Source: an uncultured Prevotellaceae bacterium (GTDB taxonomy: Bacteria > Bacteroidota > Bacteroidia > Bacteroidales > Bacteroidaceae). From it: a stretch of 63,293 bases of DNA. The notes below the pieces were generated by a model that was given only the letters and a program-made list of their open reading frames with translations, ran no database searches and was not told where the DNA came from. The position numbers and the translations under genes were made by a program. Positions 23,082 to 31,825 of this stretch are shown here, in pieces (positions within the stretch are counted from its first letter, which is position 1; the number at the start of each line of letters is the position of its first letter). The stretch is taken from positions 1-63,293 of the forward strand of contig CACYXD010000019.1 of assembly GCA_902778255.1 (NCBI GenBank), in the 5' to 3' direction.

Positions 23082-23630
23082 TTAATCAAACAATACAGCC
23101 TCACTCAGAAGGGGCTGTTTCAAGTCCTTGTCGCTGGTCAGCACATCCTTAGGGTCAATGGGCCAGTTGATATCAAGAGCAGGATCATTCCAGCGGATAC
23201 CTGCCTCAGCCTGAGGAGCATAGACATTGTCAACCTTATAGGTGAAGATGGCCTCGTCGCTCAACACAAGGAAGCCATGAGCAAAACCACGGGGAATAAA
23301 GAACTGGCGTTTATTGTCCTCGCTCAGTTCCACCATCACATGCTGGCCAAAGGTAGGAGAACTCTTACGGATATCGACAGCCACATCAAACACGCGACCC
23401 TTAATCACACGCACCAGCTTAGACTGCGAGAAGTCGCCCTTCTGATAATGCAAGCCACGCAGCACGCCATAAGAGGATTTCGACTCATTGTCCTGAATAA
23501 AATTCACTTTGCCGATATTAGACTCAAACTCAGACTGTTTCCAGGCTTCAAAAAAATACCCACGAGAATCGTTGAAGACCTTGGGCTCAATGACAAAAAC
23601 GCCCTTGATTGATGTCTCAGTAAAATTCAT
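23082..23630 (-). CDS. rfbC: dTDP-4-dehydrorhamnose 3,5-epimerase
   Basis: Epimerase of the dTDP-L-rhamnose pathway, cupin fold, 182 residues. Start MNFTETSIKGVFVIEPKVF, then FIQDNESKSSYGVLRGLHYQ with the catalytic His, and FIPRGFAHGFLVLSDEA. The ATG at 23630 is the family-typical start; the longer frame would read through the -7 element at 23661. The other rhamnose genes rfbA, rfbB and rfbD are not in the window. Confidence 0.95.
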   Translation of the reverse strand: MNFTETSIKGVFVIEPKVFNDSRGYFFEAWKQSEFESNIGKVNFIQDNESKSSYGVLRGLHYQKGDFSQSKLVRVIKGRVFDVAVDIRKSSPTFGQHVMVELSEDNKRQFFIPRGFAHGFLVLSDEAIFTYKVDNVYAPQAEAGIRWNDPALDINWPIDPKDVLTSDKDLKQPLLSEAVLFD

Positions 23631-23660
23631 CACTTTCTCTATTTTTCTGTTTTCAGGATG

Positions 23661-23668
23661 CAAAGGTA
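23661..23668 (-). promoter_or_regulatory. -7 promoter element of rfbC-ugd
   Basis: CAAAGGTA on the plus strand is TACCTTTG on the minus strand, 30 nt before the rfbC start. It is divergent to the promoter at 23734. Confidence 0.75.
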
Positions 23669-23733
23669 CAATTTTATATTCAGAAAAGGTAACTTTTTTG
23701 CATTTTTTATTTGCTCGTATCAGAAAAAAGAAG

Positions 23734-23741
23734 TACCTTTG
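23734..23741 (+). promoter_or_regulatory. -7 promoter element of the HU/SPOR gene
   Basis: TACCTTTG ends 4 nt before the GTG at 23746, implying a leaderless mRNA with a GTG start. Confidence 0.7.
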
Positions 23742-23745
23742 CAAC

Positions 23746-24741
23746 GTGATTGAACTAGAAAGACATATCGAGATACTGTTGCTGAGCAACGACTGCGTGA
23801 TAGTGCCAGGCCTTGGAGGTTTTATGGCACATCATGTTGACGCACGCTACGATGAAGAGGATGGCACCTTCCTGCCGCCACTTCGTACACTCGGTTTCAA
23901 TCCGCGTCTGACAATGAACGACTCATTGCTGGTACAGTCATACATAGAAGCCTACGACATCAGCTATCCAGAAGCCCTGAGGCGTATTGAAGAAGAGATA
24001 AGCGAACTCAGGCAGCATCTGGAAAACGAGCGTTTGTATGAGTTCAACGGTCTGGGCACACTGCACCTCAATGGCGACGGCAACTTGGAGTTTGAGCCCT
24101 GCGAGGCTGGCATACTGACGCCCTACTACTACGGTCTCAGTTCTTACGAGATGAAAGCGCTACCTGTAGAGGAACCCAATAAAGCTGAGGAAGAAAGCAT
24201 TAAGCAAGAAGAAGAGGATTCGGCTGAAGACACCATCACCATCAAGATGTCGTGGTTGCGCAACGCTGTGGCTGTGGCTGCTGCCGTAGTGGCATTCTTC
24301 ATGATCAGCACACCTATCTCCAACAGCGATGCCACACTCGATGTCCAGCAAAGCGCTTTCCTGATGTTGCCACAGCACAACAGTTCTGCTGCAGCAGAGA
24401 CAGAGCTCAACGATGTCACAGCAACAAAAGCCCTTGCCGAGACGTCTGCAGCAGAAAACACTCAGCTTTGCGAAACTTTGGCTGAAGCTCCCGTTGAGGC
24501 AAAGCCTACATTCACCATTGTTATGGCCAGTCAGGTGACTCAGCGCAATGCAGAGATTTATATTGCCCAACTGAACAAAGCCGACTTCACACAAGCCAGG
24601 TTACAGACCAGCAGCAAGACAAATATGTTGCGCGTGGTTTACGGCACCTACAATAGCCAGGAGGAAGCCATCGACACCCTGCGACAGCTACGCAAGCAAA
24701 GCAAGCAGTTCAGCAACGCCTGGGTGATGGAGAACAAATAG
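23746..24741 (+). CDS. HU-CCDC81 and SPOR domain membrane protein
   Basis: A 331-residue cell-envelope protein that probably binds septal peptidoglycan. The N-terminus (IELERHIEILLLSNDCVIVP, GLGGFMAHHVDARY) and the next segment to about residue 140 match the paired bacterial HU-CCDC81 domains. One membrane helix follows (NAVAVAAAVVAFFMISTPI, about residue 170). After a low-complexity linker comes a C-terminal SPOR domain (TFTIVMASQVTQRNAEIYI to the end), which binds denuded glycan at division sites. GTG 23746 is chosen because the longer frame contains both divergent promoters. Confidence 0.85.
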   Translation: MIELERHIEILLLSNDCVIVPGLGGFMAHHVDARYDEEDGTFLPPLRTLGFNPRLTMNDSLLVQSYIEAYDISYPEALRRIEEEISELRQHLENERLYEFNGLGTLHLNGDGNLEFEPCEAGILTPYYYGLSSYEMKALPVEEPNKAEEESIKQEEEDSAEDTITIKMSWLRNAVAVAAAVVAFFMISTPISNSDATLDVQQSAFLMLPQHNSSAAAETELNDVTATKALAETSAAENTQLCETLAEAPVEAKPTFTIVMASQVTQRNAEIYIAQLNKADFTQARLQTSSKTNMLRVVYGTYNSQEEAIDTLRQLRKQSKQFSNAWVMENK

Positions 24742-24766
24742 CACAAAACCATTAACACATTTTGAG

Positions 24767-25312
24767 ATGAAGCGCGTACGCTGCCCGAAATGCGAGAATT
24801 ACATCACATTTGACGAAACAAAATATGCGGCCGGACAGTCGCTGGTATTTCAATGTCCAGAGTGCAACAAACAGTTTGGCATACGTATCGGCGTATCTAA
24901 ACTCAGGGAAACGCAGAAAGAAGAGAACAAGCAACTGTCAGAGGGCAACACATCAGATGAAGAGATGCCCTATGGCAGCATTGTGGTAATAGAGAACGTG
25001 TTTCATTACAAGCAGGTCATCCCACTGCAGATGGGCGACAACGTTATTGGACGCCACCAGAAGGGAAACCCCATTAACACTCCCTTCGAAACTGTAGATC
25101 CCAGCGTGGATTTAAACCACTGCACCATCAGCGTAAGCCATGATAAACAAGGCCGACTGAAATACATTCTTCGCGACAACAACAGCAATACAGGCACCTT
25201 TGTTCACAACGTAGAGATTCCACCACGTGAGCGTCGCGTCATCGAGAGTGGCACACTGTTCACCATCGGAGCTACAAGTATCATCCTGAAAGGGCCTGAA
25301 GAAGAGGGTTAA
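24767..25312 (+). CDS. zinc-ribbon and FHA domain protein
   Basis: A 181-residue protein. The N-terminal zinc ribbon has two CxxC pairs (VRCPKCENYI and FQCPECNKQFG). A charged linker leads to a forkhead-associated domain from about residue 70. It contains NVIGRHQKGN and the phosphothreonine-binding pattern around DLNHCTISV and RDNNSNTGTFVHN. FHA domains read phosphothreonine, pointing to Ser/Thr kinase signalling, though no such kinase is in the window. It is 25 nt downstream of the HU/SPOR gene, probably in the same transcript, and a strong terminator follows. Confidence 0.88.
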   Translation: MKRVRCPKCENYITFDETKYAAGQSLVFQCPECNKQFGIRIGVSKLRETQKEENKQLSEGNTSDEEMPYGSIVVIENVFHYKQVIPLQMGDNVIGRHQKGNPINTPFETVDPSVDLNHCTISVSHDKQGRLKYILRDNNSNTGTFVHNVEIPPRERRVIESGTLFTIGATSIILKGPEEEG

Positions 25313-25329
25313 GGACAAGTTTGAATAAG

Positions 25330-25380
25330 AAAAAGAATAGTGGAGGCACTCACTTGAATGCCTCCACTATTCTTATCCTA
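25330..25380. terminator. bidirectional intrinsic terminator
   Basis: A perfect 15-bp stem (25334-25348 with 25359-25373, AGAATAGTGGAGGCA) has a 10-nt loop. On the minus strand it is followed by TTTTTCTTATTC, serving the xylulokinase gene. The plus-strand side serves the FHA gene, with a poorer T-tract. Confidence 0.9.
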
Positions 25381-25390
25381 CAAATATCGA

Positions 25391-26881
25391 TTACAATTTC
25401 TTGTGCAACGTTTCCTTCCATGCAGCATAGGCAGCAGCATAGTCAGCACGACGTTTCTCATCGGGCTCGATAACCTGCAACTTCTCAAGTGACGCAAAGG
25501 CCTCGTTGGCATCCTTATAGATACCAGCACCCATACCAGCACCCTTGGCTGCACCTACAGAACCATCCGTATCGTAAAGTTCGATGGTAGCGCCGCTCAC
25601 GCCAGCCAACGTATCGCGGAACAGCGGACTGAGGAACATATTAGCCTTTCCAGCGTGAATCTTCTTGATGTCCATACCCATCTGCTGCATAATCTCCATA
25701 CCATAGCAGAAAGAGAACACGATACCCTCCTGTGCAGCACGTACCAGATGAGCCTGAGAATGCTTGTTAAAGTTCACACCGTTGATAGAACAACCTATCT
25801 CACGGTTCTCCAACACACGCTCAGCACCATTACCAAACGGAATGATGGTCACACCATCGCTGCCGATAGGTGCCTGAGCAGCAAGGTCGTTCATCTCGGC
25901 ATAGCCGATGCCAGGAGTGATGTTACGATGTACCCATGCGTTCAGGATACCAGTACCATTGATACACAACAGTACGCCCAAACGGGTCTGATCGGCCTGA
26001 TGATTGACGTGAGCGAAGGTATTTACTCGCGATTTCGGGTCGTAGTTGACATCTCCCAAAACACCATATACCACACCAGACGTACCTGCCGTAGCAGCAA
26101 TCTCACCAGGATTGAGCACATTAAGCGACAAGGCATTGTTGGGCTGGTCGCCACCACGATAGGTAATAGGCGTGCCTGCCTTCAGACCCAATTCTGCAGC
26201 TGCAGCCTCGGAAACAACACACTGCTCAGAGAACGTAGGCACGATATCAGCTATTAACGAACGGTCGAAGCCATAATAGTCAAGCAGGAACTGTGCTACC
26301 TGATTCTCCTTAAAATCCCAGAACATACCTTCTGAAAGACCACTCACAGTCGTGTTGGCAACACCAGAGAGGCGCATAGCCAGATAATCACCAGGAAGCA
26401 TAATCTTATAAATACGACTGTAAATGTCGGGCTCATTCTCCTTCACCCAAGCCAACTTGGCAGCAGTAAAGTTGCCTGGCGAGTTCAGAAGATGAGAAAG
26501 GCACTTGTCGCCACCAAGGTCGCGGAAAGCGGCCTCACCATAGGGCACAGCACGCGAGTCACACCAGATAATAGCTGGACGCAAAGGGCGTAATGCCTTA
26601 TCCACACACACCAGGCCATGCATCTGATAGGAAATACCTATAGCCTTGATCTCATCACCCTTGGCACCACTCTCGTGCATAATCTTCTGAAGCGACGACT
26701 TGGCATATTTCCACCATGACTCAGGCTTCTGCTCTGCCCAGCCGGTCTTAGCGGCCATGATAGGAGCCTCCTTCTCAGGGAAGAAAGCAGATGCAACACA
26801 CTTGCCGTTATCGGCATTAACCAACGATGCCTTGACAGAAGAACTGCCCACATCGAATCCCAATAAATATCTCATTGCCAT
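25391..26881 (-). CDS. xylB: xylulokinase (FGGY family)
   Basis: Phosphorylates D-xylulose to xylulose-5-phosphate for pentose use; 496 residues. The N-terminal ATPase fold starts MRYLLGFDVGSSSVKASLV. IGISYQMHGLVCVD, IIWCDSRA and GNFTAAKLAWVKENEPDIY are typical of XylB, as is the C-terminal GSVGAAKGAGMGAGIYKD. Either ATG at 26881 or 26875 fits. The gene stands alone, without xylA or a xylose transporter beside it, and ends at the bidirectional terminator. Another FGGY specificity is possible but less likely. Confidence 0.88.
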   Translation of the reverse strand: MAMRYLLGFDVGSSSVKASLVNADNGKCVASAFFPEKEAPIMAAKTGWAEQKPESWWKYAKSSLQKIMHESGAKGDEIKAIGISYQMHGLVCVDKALRPLRPAIIWCDSRAVPYGEAAFRDLGGDKCLSHLLNSPGNFTAAKLAWVKENEPDIYSRIYKIMLPGDYLAMRLSGVANTTVSGLSEGMFWDFKENQVAQFLLDYYGFDRSLIADIVPTFSEQCVVSEAAAAELGLKAGTPITYRGGDQPNNALSLNVLNPGEIAATAGTSGVVYGVLGDVNYDPKSRVNTFAHVNHQADQTRLGVLLCINGTGILNAWVHRNITPGIGYAEMNDLAAQAPIGSDGVTIIPFGNGAERVLENREIGCSINGVNFNKHSQAHLVRAAQEGIVFSFCYGMEIMQQMGMDIKKIHAGKANMFLSPLFRDTLAGVSGATIELYDTDGSVGAAKGAGMGAGIYKDANEAFASLEKLQVIEPDEKRRADYAAAYAAWKETLHKKL

Positions 26882-27019
26882 TTCAAATAAGTTTTTATAA
26901 CACTGACTAATATACGATTTACAACGGCAAATCCCCAGAAATATTTTCAATATATCACATATTTTCCCTTACAACACCATTTTTTTTGAACATTTTGTGG
27001 TCAATTCATTTTTTTTACT

Positions 27020-27027
27020 TACCTTTG
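27020..27027 (+). promoter_or_regulatory. -7 promoter element of the exopolysaccharide operon
   Basis: TACCTTTG lies 48 nt before the response-regulator ATG. The short leader contains the palindrome GTTATATAAC. No other clear promoter interrupts the tightly packed operon down to 39.1 kb. Confidence 0.7.
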
Positions 27028-27075
27028 CATGGTGTTATATAACAAAACAAGATTATATTTAAGCATATTTCATAT

Positions 27076-27447
27076 ATGAAAAAGAAAATCCTAATACTCG
27101 ACGACAAAGAGACTATCGCCAAAGTTCTGTCTATCTACTTGATGAGTGACTACGACGTGCAATGGCTGCCAGACGGCTTGCAAGGTGTGAAATGGCTACA
27201 GGCAGGCAATACTCCCGACCTGATTATTTCCGACATACGTATGCCAGGCATGAGAGGCGATGATTTCTTGGAGTGGATCAAGCAGAACGAGTTGTTCAGC
27301 CATATTCCCGTCATCATGCTGTCAAGCGAAGATTCAACCAGTGAGCGCATCCGGCTTCTGGAGAATGGCGCAGAAGACTATATCGTTAAGCCATTCAACC
27401 CTATGGAACTGAAGATTCGTGTAAAGAAGATTCTGCCCAACGATTAA
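27076..27447 (+). CDS. single-domain response regulator (CheY-like)
   Basis: A receiver domain with no output domain, 123 residues. Acidic pair D9-D10 (LILDDKE), phospho-acceptor D53 (LIISDIRMPG), switch Ser in VIMLSSED and Lys in DYIVKPF are all present, so it should be phosphorylatable. It stands first in the polysaccharide operon and is 3 nt ahead of a sugar transferase that itself starts with a receiver-like fold. It may therefore regulate polymer initiation by protein contact. No histidine kinase is in the window. Confidence 0.92.
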   Translation: MKKKILILDDKETIAKVLSIYLMSDYDVQWLPDGLQGVKWLQAGNTPDLIISDIRMPGMRGDDFLEWIKQNELFSHIPVIMLSSEDSTSERIRLLENGAEDYIVKPFNPMELKIRVKKILPND

Positions 27448-27450
27448 AAT

Positions 27451-28650
27451 ATGATTGGCGTAATATACCTTGGAAACAATCCGCAGTCAGAAGAACGCCT
27501 GAGATATCTGCCTGGGAAACAAGTCGTATTCAAAAAGAACTACATAGAGGTCGCTGACGAGTGCAACAAACACAAGATCAACGACCACTACATCATTTTT
27601 CTTGAAAAAAACATTCAGGCAGAAGATATCACTGCTATCAACCATCTGAAGCAGAATTGCCAAGGCATTTACATTATTCTAATCACTTCTCATCTTTCTG
27701 CTGAAGAACGGAAGTTATACCAGCAGGCAGGAATTAACGACACGCTCGATACAAATGCTGCTGTGACAGTGATAAACAAAAAGCTGCAGTTCATCTGCGA
27801 AAGAGAAGACATGCTTTTTGACACCAATATCACAAAAAAGAATGTCCTCCAGTTCAAAATACCCTTGTGGAAACGCACGTTTGATATTGTCTTCTCATCA
27901 TTGGCCATCATCGCATTATCGCCGGTGATGATTATCACGGCCATCGCCATCAAGTTGGAAAGTCCTGGACCAGCCATGTTTAAGTCAAAACGAGTGGGCA
28001 CGAATTATCAGATCTTCGACTTCCTGAAATTCCGCTCAATGTATACGGACGCAGAGAAACACCTGAAGGAACTCAGTAAGACAGGCAATCAATACAGTAA
28101 GCAAAAAGAAGACAGCATTAGCGCGACAGCATCATTGGTGGGCAACCAAGAAAATGGCGACATCTTGGACAAGGAGATAGAATCGAGCATGATGATCAGC
28201 GAAGATGAGACTATGCTCATTGGAGATGACTTCGTAGTGAATGAGAGCGACTTTGCCAAGCAAAAAGAAGAAGAGATCAACAATGCATTCGTAAAAATAG
28301 AAAACGACCCACGCGTAACAAAAGTGGGACGTTTTATCAGAAAATACAGCATTGACGAACTGCCTCAGCTGTTCAATATCCTAAAAGGCGATATGTCGAT
28401 TGTTGGCAACCGTCCCCTACCCCTTTATGAAGCAGAGAAACTGACCGCTGATGCCAGCATCGACCGATTCATGGCACCTGCAGGGCTCACTGGACTCTGG
28501 CAGGTAGAAGAACGCGGAAAGGGCGGAGACATGTCGGCAGAAGAACGAAAGCAACTTGACATCAAATATGGTCAGACCTACTCTCTCGCACTTGATCTGA
28601 AAATCATATTCCGTACACTCTTCGCCTTTGTGCAGAAAGAAGACGTATAA
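27451..28650 (+). CDS. undecaprenyl-phosphate sugar phosphotransferase with receiver-like N-terminus
   Basis: Initiating transferase that loads the first sugar-phosphate on undecaprenyl phosphate; 399 residues. Residues 1-115 look like a degenerate receiver domain: YIIFLEKN has Glu (E52) where the phospho-Asp is expected, followed by YIILITSHLSAEER. Residues 136-200 and 281-399 form the WcaJ/Bac_transf core, with a membrane hairpin after WKRTFDIVFSS, FLKFRSMYTD, DPRVTKVGRF, SIDELPQLFNILKGDMS and AGLTGLWQVE. An acidic insertion of about 75 residues (205-280) splits the core. Part of the operon starting at 27076. Confidence 0.9.
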   Translation: MIGVIYLGNNPQSEERLRYLPGKQVVFKKNYIEVADECNKHKINDHYIIFLEKNIQAEDITAINHLKQNCQGIYIILITSHLSAEERKLYQQAGINDTLDTNAAVTVINKKLQFICEREDMLFDTNITKKNVLQFKIPLWKRTFDIVFSSLAIIALSPVMIITAIAIKLESPGPAMFKSKRVGTNYQIFDFLKFRSMYTDAEKHLKELSKTGNQYSKQKEDSISATASLVGNQENGDILDKEIESSMMISEDETMLIGDDFVVNESDFAKQKEEEINNAFVKIENDPRVTKVGRFIRKYSIDELPQLFNILKGDMSIVGNRPLPLYEAEKLTADASIDRFMAPAGLTGLWQVEERGKGGDMSAEERKQLDIKYGQTYSLALDLKIIFRTLFAFVQKEDV

Positions 28651-28673
28651 TAAAGATTAGAGCATCACACGAA

Positions 28674-29624
28674 ATGATAAAGAAATTTGCATATGCTTTA
28701 GCCCTGGCTACGTTTACACTTTCCGCATCAGCACAGACTGCTGATGATAGCGGAATAAGTGCAGGCTTCTTTGATTCCAGCCAAGACAAAGATATTAATT
28801 TCTCAGAGTTCAAATTACCGCCACTGGCTGTACTCTTTGAGAATGCGAAAGCAAATCCCAGCATACAGCAACTGGCAAAACTTGAAGAAATAGCACAAGC
28901 GCAGGTTGTAAAACAGAAAAAGCATATTTTTTCATATGTCAGCGGACATGCCAGCTATAGCTATGGGCGTTCAGACATTTGGAACGGCTCGCAAGGTAGT
29001 GGCTATGGTACCGGTATGGTTTGGCAGCCACATGCATCAGAGCAAAATTTCTGGAATGTTGGTGTCAACCTCGCCGTTCCCCTTGAAGACATCCTTGACT
29101 TAGGGCACTCAGTAAAGCGGAAACGCCTGGAGGTAGAAAATGCGCAGATACAAAAAGATGTTGCTTACGACCAGTTGAAGCTGGAAATCGTAACCATATA
29201 TATACGCATCACGAACAACTTGGTAGCATTGAAAACTGCTGGCGAGAACTCTGCAGCTTATCAGGGAGCCAGTTCGCTGAATGAAGTGGAATTCCACCAC
29301 GGCAACATGGAAATTGAAGATTATGCCTATACAGGACAACGCGGACAAGCTGCTGTGAGTACCTACCAAGCGCTATTAACCCAGATTACTACTGATATTG
29401 TAACACTTGAGATATTGACTCACACGCCAATTATCACGAATACCACAACAGAGATTACGCTTGACTCGACTGTCAAGAAATCAAAGAAACAAATAGAAAA
29501 AGAAAACAAAGCCGTAGAAAAGCGTATCAAGAAAGCTGCAGAAGAAGAAGAGAAACGCGAGAAAGCCTTCCTCAAGCAGGAGGCAAAGGAAGCAAAAGAT
29601 GCAGCAAAAGAAAACAAAAAATAA
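28674..29624 (+). CDS. TolC-family-like outer-membrane protein of the polysaccharide operon
   Basis: A 316-residue exported protein. A signal peptide (FAYALALATFTLSASAQ) is followed by one OEP-like helical unit: a beta segment FSYVSGHASYSYGRSD, then FWNVGVNLAVPLEDILDLGH, then helices around IYIRITNNLVALKTAGENSA. It has about half the length of TolC. The last 60 residues are a Lys/Glu-rich coiled coil (KQIEKENKAVEKRIKK). It may replace Wza as export pore or act as a periplasmic helix partner of the next gene. No Wza homologue is encoded nearby. Confidence 0.72.
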   Translation: MIKKFAYALALATFTLSASAQTADDSGISAGFFDSSQDKDINFSEFKLPPLAVLFENAKANPSIQQLAKLEEIAQAQVVKQKKHIFSYVSGHASYSYGRSDIWNGSQGSGYGTGMVWQPHASEQNFWNVGVNLAVPLEDILDLGHSVKRKRLEVENAQIQKDVAYDQLKLEIVTIYIRITNNLVALKTAGENSAAYQGASSLNEVEFHHGNMEIEDYAYTGQRGQAAVSTYQALLTQITTDIVTLEILTHTPIITNTTTEITLDSTVKKSKKQIEKENKAVEKRIKKAAEEEEKREKAFLKQEAKEAKDAAKENKK

Positions 29625-29647
29625 CATAACCCTTTATTCTCCAAGCA

Positions 29648-31825
29648 ATGGAAATATTCAGATACGTTGTCAGATTTCTATATAAAATAAGGTGGTATCT
29701 GGTTATACTGCCTGCGATTGCCCTTATTGTTGCATGGTTCTCCACACGAAACATGGAACGTGTATACAATGCCAATACTACCATCTATACTGGCATGATT
29801 ACGGGCTATAACATAGAAGGCGGATCAGGAATAGCTGGTGGCAATGCACAAACAAACATTGCAAACCTGATGCTGATTATCCAGACAGATAACACCATTC
29901 ATGAAGTAGCGTTACGCCTTTTTGCACGTTGTATGATGTATGGCAATGAACGCAAAGACAACAACTATATCACTGCTGAACATTTCAGACTGTTGAGCGC
30001 CAGTGTGCCTGCAGAAGTAAAAGCACTGATTAACCCGAATAACGAACTAGAGACATACCGTAACCTGAAAGCTTACGAACGTCCGTCACAGGACAATTTC
30101 CTGTTTGGACTACTGAACTATCATCCCTATTTCAGTGTACACAGCATTACCAGCCGACTCAAGGTGATGCAAATGAACAATAGTGATATCATTGACATCT
30201 CGTATGCTGCCAACGACCCTGGAATATGTTATAACACGCTCGACATCCTTAACGAGGTGTTTGCAAAACAATATCAGGAGTTACGCTATGGTGAGACAAT
30301 GAACGTCATCAAGTTCTTTGAAAAGGAAGTAAAACGACTGTATCGTAATCTGACCAACGCAGAAAATGACCTTATTAAATATAATGTCAAAAACCGCATT
30401 ATCAACTACGATGAACAAACAAAGCAGTTGACAATCCTTGAAGCCCAGCAGCAAAACAAGAACAACGAACTGCGCATGAACATTGCAACGACAGAGGCTC
30501 TGATTGCCTATCTGAAACAGCAATTGGGCGACCGTGCGAAGATTATCGAGTCAAACCAGGAATTCTCGACCCTAGTACGAGATATCACAAGACTGCAATC
30601 ACGTATAGCCAACCTCAAACTGATGAGTAGTGAGAATGGCGGTAATAATAATGAGGCACAGCTGGAATTAGCAAAAGCAGAACGACAACTTGATGCTACC
30701 GTTAAAAAGGTGAAGGAACTGACTCAGACCTTGGAATCAGCCAATTACAGCACAGACACAGGCGTAAGAGCGGCAAGTCTGATTGACCGTTGGCTCGAAC
30801 AAGTAATCCTGCTAGAGAAGACAAAGGCTGAATTGGGAGCACAAGATATCATGCAACAAAGCATCGACGAACAATTTATCTTCTACTCACCTATCGGAGC
30901 TACGCTAGACAGAAAGGATCGTCATATCGGGTTCATAGAAGGCAACTACATGGAAATGCTGAAAGCTCTGAACGCTGCCCGCCTGCGTCAGCGTAACCTG
31001 CAGATGTCAACAGCTGTATTACGTATTCTGAACCCGCCAATGTTCCCACTGAATGCACAACCTACCAATCGTATGATGATTTTGATGGGAGCATTCATGC
31101 TGACATTCCTATTTACTGCCTTGTATTTCTTTATTATCGAGATGCTCGACCGCACCCTGCGTGATCGTATGCGCTCGGAGCGTATTACCCAAATACCTGT
31201 ATTGGGATGCTATCCAAAGGAAAGCACACTTCGCTATCGCCGATTCAATAAGACAATTAGCGATATGGCATTACGTCAGTTAAGCAAATCGCTGTTGCCT
31301 TATTTCAAGGAAGGCCAACAAAACGTGTTGAACCTGCTCTCTACAGATGCTGCTAATGGTAAGAGCTACATTGCACAAGAGTTGGAAAATTATTGGCTGA
31401 GTTTGGGTCTACAGGTAAGACGTCTGACCTATGATGAGGACTTCCTGTCAGAAGACAGCCGCTATCTGATGGCAAATGACATCAAAGACTTATGCCCTGA
31501 CATTATGCCAAACGAGATCGCCATTGTGGAATATCCTAATTTGGACGACAACACCATTCCTTCCGGCCTTCTGAACATAGGAACGGTGAACTTGATGGTA
31601 ACACGTGCGAACAGAACATGGAAGGATGTTGACCAAAAAGCCCTTAACGAATTAGAATCACGTTTGGACAAAAAGGATTCACTCTACATGTATCTCACAG
31701 AGTCCAGCCGATATGCTGTTGAGGAGTTCGTGGGACAGTTACCACCATACACAAAGTTCAACAATTTCGTATATCGCCTATCACAACTTGGTCTGACTGC
31801 TACAGAGAACAACCATGCGAAGTAA
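29648..31825 (+). CDS. Wzz/Wzc-like polysaccharide co-polymerase with degenerate kinase domain
   Basis: Chain-length and export regulator in the inner membrane, 725 residues. Membrane helix 1 (WYLVILPAIALIVAWFS) is near residue 20 and helix 2 (LMGAFMLTFLFTALYFFI) near residue 480. A periplasmic domain with long coiled coils (about residues 200-400) lies between them. The cytoplasmic C-terminus resembles BY-kinases, but the Walker A is reduced to LSTDAANGKS and the Walker B position reads IAIVEYPNLDD. No tyrosine cluster is seen at the end, so kinase activity is doubtful. The next gene starts directly after the stop. Confidence 0.82.
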   Translation: MEIFRYVVRFLYKIRWYLVILPAIALIVAWFSTRNMERVYNANTTIYTGMITGYNIEGGSGIAGGNAQTNIANLMLIIQTDNTIHEVALRLFARCMMYGNERKDNNYITAEHFRLLSASVPAEVKALINPNNELETYRNLKAYERPSQDNFLFGLLNYHPYFSVHSITSRLKVMQMNNSDIIDISYAANDPGICYNTLDILNEVFAKQYQELRYGETMNVIKFFEKEVKRLYRNLTNAENDLIKYNVKNRIINYDEQTKQLTILEAQQQNKNNELRMNIATTEALIAYLKQQLGDRAKIIESNQEFSTLVRDITRLQSRIANLKLMSSENGGNNNEAQLELAKAERQLDATVKKVKELTQTLESANYSTDTGVRAASLIDRWLEQVILLEKTKAELGAQDIMQQSIDEQFIFYSPIGATLDRKDRHIGFIEGNYMEMLKALNAARLRQRNLQMSTAVLRILNPPMFPLNAQPTNRMMILMGAFMLTFLFTALYFFIIEMLDRTLRDRMRSERITQIPVLGCYPKESTLRYRRFNKTISDMALRQLSKSLLPYFKEGQQNVLNLLSTDAANGKSYIAQELENYWLSLGLQVRRLTYDEDFLSEDSRYLMANDIKDLCPDIMPNEIAIVEYPNLDDNTIPSGLLNIGTVNLMVTRANRTWKDVDQKALNELESRLDKKDSLYMYLTESSRYAVEEFVGQLPPYTKFNNFVYRLSQLGLTATENNHAK

